From contig KQ965868.1 of NCBI GenBank assembly GCA_001574975.1, positions 1 to 64,000 of the forward strand: a stretch of 64,000 bases of DNA, written 5' to 3'. Positions 22,980-34,348 of this stretch are shown piece by piece. The notes below the pieces were generated by a model. It worked only from the letters and a program-made list of their open reading frames with translations, ran no database searches and had not been told where the DNA came from. Position numbers and translations under genes: made by a program. Source of the DNA: Gonapodya prolifera JEL478. Its lineage: Eukaryota > Monoblepharomycota > Monoblepharidomycetes > Monoblepharidales > Gonapodyaceae. The stretch's first letter is position 1. Each line of letters starts with the position of its first letter.

Positions 22980-24082
22980 CCAGCGCAATCGCGTGGCCTT
23001 CACGTCCAAAGAAGGATATTCACCTGGTAATAAGGCTTTCCTTCGTTAAGGAAAGTAACAACGACTGGTCCGATGCTCAGGGGTGGAAAGTCTGGCCTTT
23101 TGAAGGAGGTCGGTGGCTGTGCACGTTGGCGAGTGTCCTGCGGCCGATTGAGCTCAGCCGAACCGAGAAACCGTTTTCAAGGAAAAAGCAAATCGAGCAA
23201 AATAAATTGTGGAGAAGAAGAATTGAGTGCGATTGTATCGTGGACCTGGGGCAGAGAAGTGTGACGCTGGGACTCGGGAATCATGTGAAAATGTAGTTCA
23301 AGGACGATGGCAGGAAATTGATTGAACGCATGGTCCAATCATCCCATTTGTGAGCTTTTGACGTCGAGTCTCGCCTTTATAATAACTAATCGACCCTTTC
23401 TTTCTTACGTGTGGCGTCACAGACAAAAAGAGTATACCCGGCCGAATTTTCTTCTGGTGTTTCGAGCCTTGGCGGGAGACGATAGAAGTGAAGTCAATTA
23501 TTCATTGCAACATCAAGCTTGGCTCTTTGCATTCACGGCTTTCCCTTGGCTCTGCCTTGCAACTCCACTCAACTGACCATCACAGCAATTAACGAGATCT
23601 TGGACGACTTCGCCTTGATCTCAAACATGAAAGCCGTCCGAGAATCGTTCAACTACGTTTGCTAAAATCATCAAAAAAGCCACGTGTAGTCAAACAAACA
23701 GCGGCTGTGTGTCTACTCCGCTGCTGGACATCCCGTACCACCACATCGTACCTAAAGATGCAACGAATAAAATTACTGAATTTACATTCCTCATTGAGCG
23801 TCACCTGTCCCTGATCATAGAAGGTACAACTCGTCCCGTTTCCCAACTCGAAACCAACCCACCTCTACCGACAACTCCCGACGTGGAGACTCAACAAAGA
23901 TCGCATCAATCGCGGATCTGCTCACAGCTCTGTGAGAACCCATCTGCCGTCCTCATAGGCCGACCACCTGAGAGAAGAACGGTTCGAAATTCCTATGTCA
24001 TCGAACAGTTTTGCCTTTTGGGGCTTCACCCTTCCTTTCACATGAAAACCCAGACGCGACCCATCAGCGAGACCAAGAAACA
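22980..24082. other. Intergenic, no gene recognised
   Basis: No family motif is seen. The last 150 bases or so resemble the sequence before the second secreted gene (around 25260-25366, sharing gagaagaacggttcgaaatt), so part of it is probably a duplicated promoter. Confidence 0.45.
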
Positions 24083-24970
24083 ATGATTCTGAAAGATGTG
24101 AGTTCAACCTGCCCCATTCCACCTCTTGCTTCTCATGACTGAAGTTAATTCCTACTTTACTACAAAAGTACAAAACTCCTCTCGCCGTTGTCCTCCTCCT
24201 CGCATTCACACTCCCCCCCGCGCACGCGCACGCCTCCTCCTCCGCCGACGCCACCGTCCACCTAACCCGCCGCGACTGTCCCTGGGGCACGGTCGCATCC
24301 GGGTCTGGATGCATCTGCAACACGGGGTGGACTCCCGCACCGCAGGGCCAGTGCTGCTCGCCGAATTCGTACTGGGCGGACAATACGAATGGGTGTCAGT
24401 GTGTGAGCGGGACGTGGTGGAATGGTGTTACGTGAGTTGAGACGATTTCTGGGGCCTGGAGCGATTTCCAAACAAATTCGACACTCCCATGCTGACCCGA
24501 CACCCACCCAACCCCACAGCTGCACCGGCGCATTCCCCTCCTCCTGCCCCTGGGGAACTACCGGAACGTCCGATGGGCGCTGCGTGTGCAAGAGCGGATG
24601 GACCCCCGTGCAGGAGGGCCAGTGCTGCGCGCCCAACTCGTACTGGGCCGCGGGGTTTGGGTGTACGTGTAGTGCTGGGTATACGTGGGAGGCGAGTTTG
24701 GGGATGTGAGTTGTTTTTTCGCGTTTCCTGGTGGTCGACGCAGACACCGTCATGAAACGGCAAATGTCTCACAACTCACGTTCCTCTACATCTTCCACTG
24801 CCCCTAACAGTTGCTTCAACCCCAACACAGGACCGACGACTCCGCCCAGCACACCGCCACCACCCCCGCCTGCAATTATTCCCCCGCCCCCCCCTCCGCA
24901 CCCACCACCGCCTCCTCCCAACGATCCTGTGGGACCGTGCAAGGATAGGTTTGGCAGGGATGTTTGCTAG
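24083..24970 (+). CDS. Secreted Cys-rich repeat protein A (207 aa)
   Basis: Exons 24083-24097, 24169-24431, 24520-24705 and 24811-24970 give 624 bases in frame. The first exon encodes only MILKD. A strong signal peptide follows (LAVVLLLAFTLPPAHAHA). A dibasic HLTRRDC just before the first Cys looks like a Kex2-type processing site. Two repeats share a C-P-x-G ... C-x-C-x(2)-GWTP-x(3)-GQCC-x-PNSYWA pattern with paired cysteines, then CQC or CTC. A long Pro run (about residues 160-195) leads to a final GPCKDRFGRDVC. No named domain is recognised. It is probably extracellular, either wall-associated or an effector-like secreted protein. A tandem relative lies immediately downstream. Confidence 0.75.
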
Positions 24971-25366
24971 TGTGGTTGCAGAAGTGATAAGAACCTTTAG
25001 TGTGAATCAGATGCATGTATGAGTTGTTTGCAGTTAGGCGGGGAAAGCTGTTGAGGTAGCTTGTTGGATGTGCAAAATAAATGGTCAATTGATGTTATGA
25101 ACAGGAGTGCAGGAGAGACCTCAAGCAGAGAAACAAACGTCTTGTCACCAATCCCCAGCAGCAGGTTTAATTTCATTTAGCGTCTACGAGGAGCGGCGAG
25201 GGTTGTTCTCCACTATCTGTGTATTTTTCTGCCTTGCAATGATGTAAATCACAAAAAACGCCCAAGCCTGAGAAGAACGGTTCGAAATTAGGATGACACG
25301 ACCGGTCGCGACGGGGTCCTCTCTAGCCGCCATAAGCCCCGACGCGTTCCACCAGCAAGACGAAGT

Positions 25367-26211
25367 ATGATTCTGAAAACGTGAGTTCAATTTGCCGCGT
25401 AACACCCCTTCCTTCTCGTGCCTGAAGTTGATTCTTTCTATTTAATTCAACAAAAGCTGTACAAAACCCCTCTCGCTTGGCTCCTTCTCGGAGCCATCGT
25501 CTTCACGTCCACCCTCCCCGCCGCCCACGCCTCTAAAGTTGGTACGACTCAACTCACTCGTCGCGATTGCCCCCGTGGGTCGTACCCCTCCTACCCCATA
25601 TGCGTTTGTACCACGGGTTGGACGCCGGCACCGCAGGGCCAGTCGCCCAACTCGTACTGGGCCGATGACACGAACGGATGTCAGTGTGTGAGCGGGACAA
25701 CTTGGAATGGTGTCACGTGAGTTCAAACGACGTACTGCAACTGTGGTGAAAATGCCGTGCCGCTGACACACCCGAACTCTTCCCATGGATATCCAGCTGC
25801 ACTGGCAAAGTCCCCTCATCATGCCCTTGGGGAACTACCGGGACCTCGGACGGCCGCTGCGTGTGCACGACTGGATGGACGCCCGCCCAGGAGGGCCAGT
25901 GCTGCGCGCCAACACGTACTGGGCGGCAAGGTACGGCTGCACGTATAATCCAGGGTACACGTGGCAGTCGAGCTCGAGCTCGTAGGTTTCTTCATCCTGG
26001 AATTGGTGATGAAGACGTGTTAATTCTAGTAACTGTCGGATCCATCGCACAGGTGCTTGAAATCCTAACTCTGGCCGACGACTTGGCCCAGTCGACCTCC
26101 ACCTTACTCAGAAAATCCCCCCTGGCCCGCCGCTGCCGCTGCTCTCCTCTTCCACCACCTCGCGAGCCTGTTGGGCTGTTCAAGGGCAAGTTTGGAAGGG
26201 ATGTGTGTTGA
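25367..26211 (+). pseudogene. Secreted Cys-rich repeat protein B, decayed tandem copy of A
   Basis: The same exon order and matching upstream sequence show a tandem duplication of the gene at 24083. The signal region is LAWLLLGAIVFTSTL and LTRRDCPRG is kept. Differences: the first repeat has GQSPNSYWA where A has GQCCSPNSYWA, losing the Cys pair. A one-base loss after GQCCAP shifts the frame before the expected NTYWAA. The tiny first exon is one base out of phase with the signal exon. The Pro-rich tail is degraded. A different open frame still ends in GKFGRDVC, like A's terminus. This is most likely a decaying copy. Confidence 0.65.
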
Positions 26212-26465
26212 AAGTCCGATCAGTTGCATGATAAGTAGCTTTAATGTGAATTTGGTGTGTTTGTGAACTGCGTGGGGGGTTGAATAATAGTGGAGGGACC
26301 TTGCAGTTGGATGCAGGCTACAATGATCGACGAATGATTAACGAGAGAGAAGCATATGCACCAAACCCTTCCATTTTCCATTTGCCTGGCCGCCACGAAC
26401 GGCGAGGGGCGTTCCATCCAATTGTGTATGTATTTCTTTATCTCGCAACCACAGCACCCACACAA

Positions 26466-27775
26466 ATGGCACCCCCTCCTCGCTCGAAACCGTCTTCGGA
26501 ATCGGGAGGCGCTCAAGGGAAGCGATGGAAGCCAGGCGGTGGCAGGGGGCGAGGCCGGGGCGGGTTCAAAGGCAGGGGTGGTGGCCGAGGTGGAGGTGGA
26601 CGCAGTACGGGCGACAGGAACGCGGGAGTCGAGGAGTACATCACGTTCGATGCTGAAGGACGCAAGTGAGCTCAGCGCGGTGGTCGAGGCTTGTGGTGAT
26701 GCTGCATGATGGCTCATTTCTGTCTCGTGAATATATCGAAAATGAAAACCTGCCAAATGGTGAAAGGACGTACTTGACGGGATTCCACAAGCGGAAGTTG
26801 GAGCGAAAGAAGGCGAGGCAGGAGAGGTGGAAGGAGAGGGAACGGGAGGAGAAGATTGAAGCGAGAAAGGAGGTACGTGTATAATTTGGTTGGGGAGTGG
26901 AGGAGTGGAGGGAACGTGCCGGTGACGGAAAAGCCCTGGGCAGAAGAGACGCAATAAAGGCGACTGCATGGAGAATGCACGGCCACTTCCTCGCCGATGG
27001 TGTCTCGCGTCGCCTGCCTCACTTCTTGGTGGTTGTTGACACCCCTCGATTATCCCCCTCTGTCACTCCCGGGCCCCACTCCTCGCTCCTTCTAACCACC
27101 ACCTCACCTGCGTAGCACCGTGCCATCCGCCACCCGGAGCTCGTCAGCGCCGCCTTGAGCAAAGTGGAGCGCGTTCGCCAGTTTGTTCGCGGTGAGGTGA
27201 CGACTTTGGAGGATGAGAAGGGGTCCGAAGATGAAGAGCGGGGTGGCGACGAGTCGGACGTGGGCGGTGCGGACGAGGAGGAGCAGATGGACGACGTCGA
27301 CGAGGAGGAGGTCGTACGGCTCGTGAAAGCACCTCAGCAGCAGGACAAGTCGCAACGTACTCACAAACCCAAACCCGCCCGTTCCGGCACGTCGACCCAC
27401 CGCGTCGTCGACCCCCTGACTGACGCCGTCGCCACTGTCGTGGTCACAGAGGACGTGGACCTGGACGCACTGACGTACGGTGGGGGAGTGGATGTGCAAG
27501 AGCAGGAGGAGGAGGAGTTTGATGTACAAGGGTACAGGAACCGGGCGAAGAAGGTGGATTTGTTCGGGGAGGCGGAGGAGGAGGATGGGCAGGAGGAGGA
27601 TGGTGGGGGGGGGGAAGCGAAGGAACGGGAAGGTGGGCATGCGAGGAGTGGGGGTGTTAAGAAGAAGGTGAACGGGGCGACGGCGAAGAAAGAGAAAGGG
27701 AGTGTGGGGAAGGCGAAGAAGGAGCGGACATTGAGCAAGACGAAGGATGGTGGGGTTGCGAAACGGAAGCGGTAG
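26466..27775 (+). CDS. RRP17: RRP17/NOL12-family ribosomal RNA-processing protein (321 aa)
   Basis: Nol12/Rrp17 proteins act in the nucleolus in 5' processing of pre-rRNA for the large ribosomal subunit. Exons 26466-26665, 26767-26872 and 27116-27775 join in frame. The N-terminus is an RGG/Gly-rich segment (GRGRGRGGFKGRGGG). The family core follows: EYITFDAEGRKTYLTGFHKR then KLERKKARQERWKERE, REEKIEARKE, HRAIRHPEL. The C-terminal half is acidic then Lys-rich (KKKVNGATAKKEKG), ending AKRKR, a nucleolar-type basic tail. All introns have consensus ends. The RGG N-terminus is longer than I would expect for the family. Confidence 0.85.
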
Positions 27776-28352
27776 GAGCACCAAGCCCAGGCACCGATTG
27801 GTTTCAAGTAGGACACTAATTATTATATCCCTCAATTCCATATTTGAGTCACTTGTATGTTGGAAAAGAAGAAGGAAAAGGAGAAACGGAGGTCAGTCAG
27901 CTCGACGAGTACATACCTGCAGAACTCCAATCTACCCATGTCCTCGATTGGTGCTTGAAGATGCTTAATCTATGCTCAATCCCTCTCCAGCAATGAGACT
28001 GGGTCCGTCCCGTCTCCCCTTTAGCGGGCCGCTTACGATGTTGGACCGGTCGAACAAGTGACATGGGATGAAGACAACGAGTACAAACATGATTTCCTAG
28101 GAGTATGGCAAGGGAATAATACGTCTAGTTTCCCTAGGAGGGTATTCGGGCGGGTAACCTGCCGCCAAGGTTCGCTCTGTAAAAACATAAGTATGTCCAA
28201 AGTCCAAGACAGAGTCAACGATACGGGGACGAGTCAACGCCGATTGCACCGCTACGATGCTCAACCAACGGTGTGCGAGTGGACGTCTTTGCCCAGTGTG
28301 AGGCCCGATCAACGGGCGGGAGGAAAAGAAGAACAAAGGACCGGGGGCAACA
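27776..28352. other. Intergenic, no gene recognised
   Basis: It lies between the convergent RRP17 and C2H2 genes. No supported features were seen apart from their presumed 3' ends. Confidence 0.5.
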
Positions 28353-29173
28353 TCAAAACTGGAAAGGGAAAGATACTTTCGGCTCCGATAACCTGATGCT
28401 AGGCTCGAGGAATGGTGCTGGGGGGCGATTGGCTGGCTCCGGGCTTAGAAGTCGAGCCGGAGGTGTGAGTGCGGGGATACTAGGTTGGGGCGCTGGCGGG
28501 AGATAAGAAGGCCAGGAAAGTGGTCGAGCTGGGTAGAATGGAGGAGGAGATGGCGAGATGTGGGGTTGCGTCCGGGGGGGGGGAGTTGGTGGATCCTCTG
28601 GCACCGTTGGGTGGTAGGGTAACATCGGCCAAGGCTGCCCGGTATCGTCGTCTGGTACGCTCGACATCAGAAAGACTCAATTCAAGATGCACTCTCGATA
28701 CTTACAGGAGCGTCTACTTTCTGGGAGTTGATGTTCCCTTGCTTGGCCTGGAAAACTGCCAGGTATTGAGTTGGACCGTCCGGCCTGCATCGGGGGAGGA
28801 CTGGTTCCCCCACCGGGACTCAAAGGAGGCATTTCCAAGTCCTGCTCGAACGTCGAGTTCATGTTAAGCCCTTGGGACTCCTCGATTCGTCGGAGTGCGT
28901 CCTGACAAGTCCGTTGGCGGTGTCGATTCATAACATCTGGACGTGGTTCAAGATGAGTAACCCCATCTCCGGAAACGAAAGATTGGTTCGCCACGAACCT
29001 TTCCTGGTAAACAGCTTTCTGCAGTCCGGGCACTGATAGGTGCGCTCTCTCGTGCTTCGCTTGTCGCTGGAAGCGTTGACCGCGCCGATGGGATTGATCA
29101 TTCCTCGAGAAAATCCAGCCGATTCCCTCGGTTTCCGCTTCTTGACTCGGTGGTCGTACTTTGGTTGGACGGT
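28353..29173 (-). CDS. Single C2H2 zinc-finger protein with Pro-rich tail
   Basis: One exon (to about 29010) carries a basic stretch HRVKKRKPRES and the first half of a finger, TYQCPDCRKLFTRK. After an intron starting GTTCGTGG and ending CCAG, the second half is DVMNRHRQRTC, which completes a C2H2-type finger. Then come an acidic/Pro region (MPPLSPGGGTSPPP), another intron near 28690, and a Pro-rich C-terminus (PWPMLPYHPTVPEDP, ending VSFPFQF) with a stop at 28353. 5' exons beyond about 29160 are unresolved. A nuclear DNA-binding role is inferred from the finger. The intron inside the finger supports the minus strand. Confidence 0.6.
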
Positions 29174-29501
29174 CAGGGGTTGTCAATGCGAGGAGAAAGC
29201 AACACCCTAAACGCGATAGTAGTCACTGGTCGCAACCCTCTCGCGTCGACCGTTCGCTCGGCGTTCTTACACCCTGCTCGGGTGGTGACTTTGGAGTGTG
29301 ACCCTTGGAACGGGTGGCCACCTGGCTGCGGAGAACTGAGGAGTCGCTTGTTGATATATTGGCCTCTTTGCTGCCAGGGCTGACCAGGGAATGAAAGCGA
29401 ATCACGCCGCAAGCAAATCCAGCAAACGTCGATTTCTAGATCAGATCGAACCCCTGTCTCTGGCCCGGTAACTGTTCCAGTGGAGACAAATTAGGGGCTC
29501 T

Positions 29502-29873
29502 ATGGCAGCACCACACGAGATCTACCGCGGCAACCCCATCATCTCCCACACGGTGCTGTCTGGCAAAACCAATCGGAATCCCTTTCTTTTTTTTTGTCTT
29601 CTTTTCTGCCTCCAAGCAAGTGTGCGCTGTGCGGGAGTGCAGGACCTGAGTCAGCCCAATGCCTGTACTAAAATGGTAAGGGAGTGTGTAAATGTTTTAA
29701 CCTCCGCTTGAGGACAATTGTCTTTATGTACGTTTTCTGTTTTGTCGCGTGACAAGAACGAACACCTCCGATGTGACATAGCCGGTGCCAAGGATACATA
29801 TATTGCCTATCTTCAACGCCAGGGCATCTTGAGTGAAAATTTTGTGGTAACGCCTTCGTCTTGCGATAGTTGA
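29502..29873 (+). CDS. Small Cys-containing protein, unknown
   Basis: Three possible exons: 29502-29552 (MAAPHEIYRGNPIISHT), one ending at 29675 (SVRCAGVQDLSQPNACTKM) and 29757-29873 (NEHLRCDIAGAKDTYIAYLQ ... VVTPSSCDS, stop). The last two junctions have GTAAGG...CAAG ends and keep frame. The first intron's acceptor (near 29620) is less certain. The small size and spaced cysteines recall small mitochondrial or secreted proteins, but I recognise no family. Confidence 0.35.
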
Positions 29874-30591
29874 CGCGTCAGCACATCAAACAATCCCAAC
29901 GCGTTCGAACCGACGGAAATTTGCACGTTGATCCGTGATGGTGTTATACGAGCTGGTTCTTAGTACGTGCTTTCATGCAACGTCTGCCAAGAGTTACATC
30001 CTTGAACAGCCCCTTTTTAATTACCATGTAGCTTAGAGACCGATAGATATACAAAGTTCACTCACCCAAGCACGAGTCTGGGGGACTGTCGGGGCTTTGA
30101 GGGGTACAGCTGGAGGGATTCTCCGCACGGTTTTTTTTTTCCGGCTTAAAACTATGGAAAGAAAGAGCGGTATGAGACATTTGATCCACTGGATAGAAAT
30201 ATGAAGTTCTCGGTGGTGTTTGAAAGTATCCTTCATGGAAAAATTCCCAAAGTTTTAAAGACTAAGTCACTGAGCGATATGTCTGGGTAACTTAAATGGT
30301 ACTCACGGGTTCAATAGATGAATAAAGAATAAGCACTGAGCAGCAACATGTCTGTATACTTCAACTCAACGTAAATACTACCGTCAACGTCTCTGTTGAC
30401 ACGACTGGCTGCGGTTTACAATACGTACAATGCCACGGCAGTCGGTAGCCAGCAGCCAGCACCAGCGCCTTGTCCTACCACGGAATGGCCCAATCACCTC
30501 ACATCGAGCTCGATAAGCCCATCTTAAGCGTCCAGTCATTTGTGACCGGTGCCAACCCCTTCCAATACATACCATTCGAATTTAGCCAAAC

Positions 30592-32144
30592 TCCAGCTCC
30601 CATTCCCTCACCAGTCTCCCATCGCGTGCGCTACAACACATTTTTTTGCATTTGCCAGGTGAATCCCTTCTCAAAATCGAGGCATCATGCACGTCCCTCC
30701 GCAACACTATCCGCTCGCATCACGCTCAGTGGATGAAGACTGATTGGCGCGCGGTGATCGCCCGGTCGGTCCCGCACTCACATCTCTCCCCCTTCGACTC
30801 TGACGCAGATGGCGATGGCAGAGGCACGGGGCCCGGTTCTGGAAACAGCTTCTCCCTCAGAATTGTTCGACGGTGGTGCGCATGACAAGCTGGCGAACAG
30901 TCTCTGGTGGCAAACAGACACGCGCATGCAAAACTTTCACGTTCTCGAAAGTAACGGGGACCGACGCGAACGGACGGGGTTTGCATTGTTCAGGTTTATG
31001 GAAAACGAACTCCTCTGCTTCAGTGCACCACCGCGCATATCACCAGAGGTGTATGGAATTCAAGCAGTCTCAGAACGTTCCTCGCACGCTGATCCAGATC
31101 CAGCTTCCACCTTACAAATTCCTGAGCCTGCAAGTCTCACGACACCCCAGGGGACCTGGGCTCCTCCCTCCCTCCAAGCCCCGGCGAGGACACTGTCGTG
31201 GCATGGCGCAGCTTGTGGAGTGCACTCCACTGGACTCACATCGTCTCTGACGGGCACAAGCGTGCCCTTGTGAGCCCGTGCCCCCAACGGCTGGCTTCGA
31301 CACGCTGTCCGACACGCTCGTAGACACCGCAACAATGCTTGAACGACTTCGATACTTCCGAGGCGCTCTGAACTGTGAGGGACTCATGAAGTGGCCGGCG
31401 TGGAACAGCGCTGTTGTTCGGCGGTTTGAAGGGGCAGGCGGAGGACCGCTAGCTGGTGGGATGGGCATTTTCAAGGTTCTTATTCAGACGAATCTGGGAA
31501 CAAGGAGGGACCTCACGACCCATCAAAAGAATTGGCGGACAGGCCGAACTCTGACGCTCTCCAGTACCTGGAGGCCATGAGCATCTACCAACGCGTTGAC
31601 CAAGCTGTATCGCTTGACTGGAACACCCAGAACTATGCGTGGGACCTCATGTACGTGTGCGCAACAGTCACGACAATCTTCGGTCGGCGGGGGCTCAGCG
31701 CGCGACTCTGGCCAGAGCATCGATCGATCCACTTTTTTTAAAGATCCACAAAAGCATCCAGCAACTGACAAAAATTGCCAACACTTCACTATCAAGTACA
31801 TACATTTGTAGCCGGACAAAACAGTCGATCTTTTGCGATCCGGATTGTATAACAAACCCCAAAGCTCGAAATCGATTATTTCCCCTCCCTTTACTCTCCC
31901 CCAGACACGTGACCCGAGGTGGGCGGCGTGGCTCAAGGTGGAAGATGACGCGATGATGCATGGCTTGCAGGTGTTGCTGCGAGGAGATGCACCACTGGCG
32001 CCAGGTGTCTTGAGGGACTTTTTGAAGAGGTTGCTGTTGTCGCGGGGAACATTTGCGAAGCGCGTTGCGCCAGTTTTTGTGCCGGTCGCACGGCCTCGCT
32101 ACCCTGAGAACCAAGGAGGTAGTCGGTTGGACACATTTTGGTAG
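30592..32144 (+). CDS. F-box-like protein, multi-exon
   Basis: An exon from about 30592 has an F-box-type pattern: LPSRALQHIFLHLPGESLLK then IEASCTSLRNTIRSHHAQW. F-box proteins link substrates to SCF ubiquitin ligases through Skp1. Later open segments are protein-like (ERTGFALFRFMENELLCFSA near 30990, TATMLERLRYFRGALN near 31340, YLEAMSIYQRVDQA near 31570). A last exon after a CCCCCAG acceptor reads TRDPRWAAWLKVEDDAM ... GGSRLDTFW, stop 32144. The internal splices were not resolved, so the product is only outlined. Upstream exons to 30480 are possible. Confidence 0.45.
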
Positions 32145-32326
32145 ACTACAGCAGCAGTCGTGACCGGTGGATTTTGATCGCTTAGGACACGCCATGTATA
32201 TTCGCAACAATACCAAATAAATTAATAACAAAGCTTTTTGATCGCCTCATCAGTCGAGTACGTTATGAAAGAGCACTGCAATCGGCCACCAGCCACTGTC
32301 CACGTTCCTCCGCCACCCATTTTTGC

Positions 32327-33968
32327 TCACTCATCGTCTGACCGTCCCACAGGAGGTATTCCTAGTACTGTCCTCACCAGCATCCCCGCCAGGACCCACC
32401 TAAAGGACGGTGTGACTTGGCGACCATCTGCTGCACGATCCATTTGATTCTCCGCAGCGTCTTCCCCTGCTTCCTTCCCTGGCACGGCAATATCTGACGA
32501 TTCCGTAGCCACCTGAGGCACCATATCCGTCACAGAATCTTTTGATTTGGCCCTATCATCATCGATTGTCGTTTTCAAGTCGCCGGACTCAACATCTGAT
32601 GATGGTGGCACTGATTCATGGGGCTCGGCAAAATCAGAACCTTGAAAAGGAACCACACTTAACGTTTTCTCTTGTTTGAACCATTTCGCTGGGTTTGAAA
32701 GAGACACACCAGGATTCACTTGAGATTCCTTGACCGGATCCCCAACATTGTTTATTCCGCCATTAGTACCCGAGGCTTGTCCCCGGGAGCGTGCCCGGCG
32801 TATTTTCCACCATGGTCTCGCCAAGGTATCTGGATGGACAAATGAGAGAATGCACTAACTCAGTTTTGATTCAGGACCCAAGCTGATAACTTGATAAATA
32901 CCATCTTTCTTCATCTTCTCATAAACGTCCGAGACTACTTCAAGTACCAAGGTCGCCGCATTGATGAGAGCGAGGGTCTGCGCCAAATTCCACGGTTGGT
33001 TTGTGTAGTCCACCGCCCCGCTTCGCCAAAAGAATAGCTCGTAGATCGCAACTGCTATGAACGGGGCCAAGCCAATGACGTGATGAAAGAGGGGGATCCC
33101 AGAGGGTCGGCGTAATCTGATGAGGTTCCCTACTTGGGAGAGAGCGCCAACTAAGGGTGTTCTAGTAACGAGTGTGGGTGGTGATCGGAGGATGGTTTTA
33201 AATGATATGAGAGGAAAGGTCTGTTTGTGGGTTGAATGGTCGAATCACGCAGAATTGCTCTCACCCAGGTTTCGACTTTTGGTCGTCCTCCTCGGTCATA
33301 ACGTCCGCAAGGTAGACCAAGTAAACAATGCTCGTAACACTCCAAAATATAGCAATCCCAAATACTACGGGACTACCCCACCAAGATATAATGAATGGGA
33401 GATCGTTGATACAGGAATCGCGATTCCACGTTATGAAAGAGCGAACCAAAAGGACCGAGACAATGACTTGGTTCGCGACGTGAATAAGGCGGGATGCGTA
33501 GAGCTTTAAGTCGTCCTCAAACGACTTAAATGGTTTCCGCTTCTTCCCGTGTCGCTTCTGGATCCGCTTCGCTGCTTGACGACCTTCCTCCGACCTGAGA
33601 CGTAGGTCCAAAAGCTCTGAAAGGACGTACTTGCCGAACGTGAGGTACATCCCCATGGGGAGCATCCCCACCGCGATCTGGGCATGGTCTGGGCCACCGT
33701 AGTACTTCCAAATGAGTGTCACACCTGTGCTGAGAGCGGTGAGCTGCATTGAAAGGTACACTTCAGCTTCCACATCGTGGATCGCTTCCTTCGCTGCATC
33801 CATGGCAGCCGAGTCTCGCATCGCCTTCGGCAATGAGAGAAAGATTGAAGGCGCTGTAAACAGCAGGAAATGAGTGTAAAGCTGGACTCTCATTCCAATC
33901 CCGAAAACTTCATCGTCGAGGTTGAACGAGCAGGTGGCATCGTCGTTAATCGTGACACTCCCATCCAT
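32327..33968 (-). CDS. Multi-pass membrane protein with Ser/Asp-rich tail
   Basis: Exon 1 (33968 to 33265) starts MDGSVTINDDATCSF and has hydrophobic segments LYTHFLLFTAPSIFLSLP, VYLSMQLTALSTGVTLIW, IAVGMLPMGMYLTFG, VANQVIVSVLLVRSFI and VVFGIAIFWSVTSIVYLVYL. A GTGAGAG donor and CCCTTAG acceptor lead to exon 2, which adds IGLAPFIAVAIYELFFW and ALINAATLVLEVVSDVYEKM. A third exon begins NTLARPWWKIRRARSRGQ and continues as an acidic/Ser-rich cytoplasm-like tail ending PPVGRSDDE. That makes about seven membrane segments. No family is recognised. It is on the same strand and of similar architecture to the gapped gene at 12735-13738, but I see no clear sequence match. Confidence 0.6.
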
Positions 33969-34348
33969 GGTGGAAACGGATGCTCGAATCAGGAGTCAAG
34001 TCACTTCGCGTGTCACTGTTCTGTTCCACTTGTCAGGGACGACGTTTTTCCAGGTTTGAGAAACCGAGCCCTCGAAGGTGGTCGGCCGCAGCTATCATTA
34101 CGACCGACTTCATGCAAGAAGTCGCGTGGTGGTGACGAGTAGAGATGGCGGCGAGATGGTGGCGGGATTATCTTCAAGGTGAACTTCATTGGGTGAGTTG
34201 CCAGCATGTCCTAAATGAGATAAATCGTATGTGGACTTTGTCTCCGATAGTCTCAAGATTCATTTCTCGCATTAGTGTGATTGTATTGAAGGAAATACAT
34301 CAGGTAGATTTTCACTAAAAATATTGTGGTGTTGCGAACACCCACTCA

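Noticed and set aside
27104-27841. Leu-rich minus-strand frame (245 codons) as a membrane protein
   Set aside because: It is the reverse of the Glu/Lys-rich RRP17 C-terminus. The plus strand carries the family motif.
29150-29412. Extra 5' exon of the single-finger C2H2 gene
   Set aside because: No frame here joins cleanly to the finger exon, so it was left unassigned.
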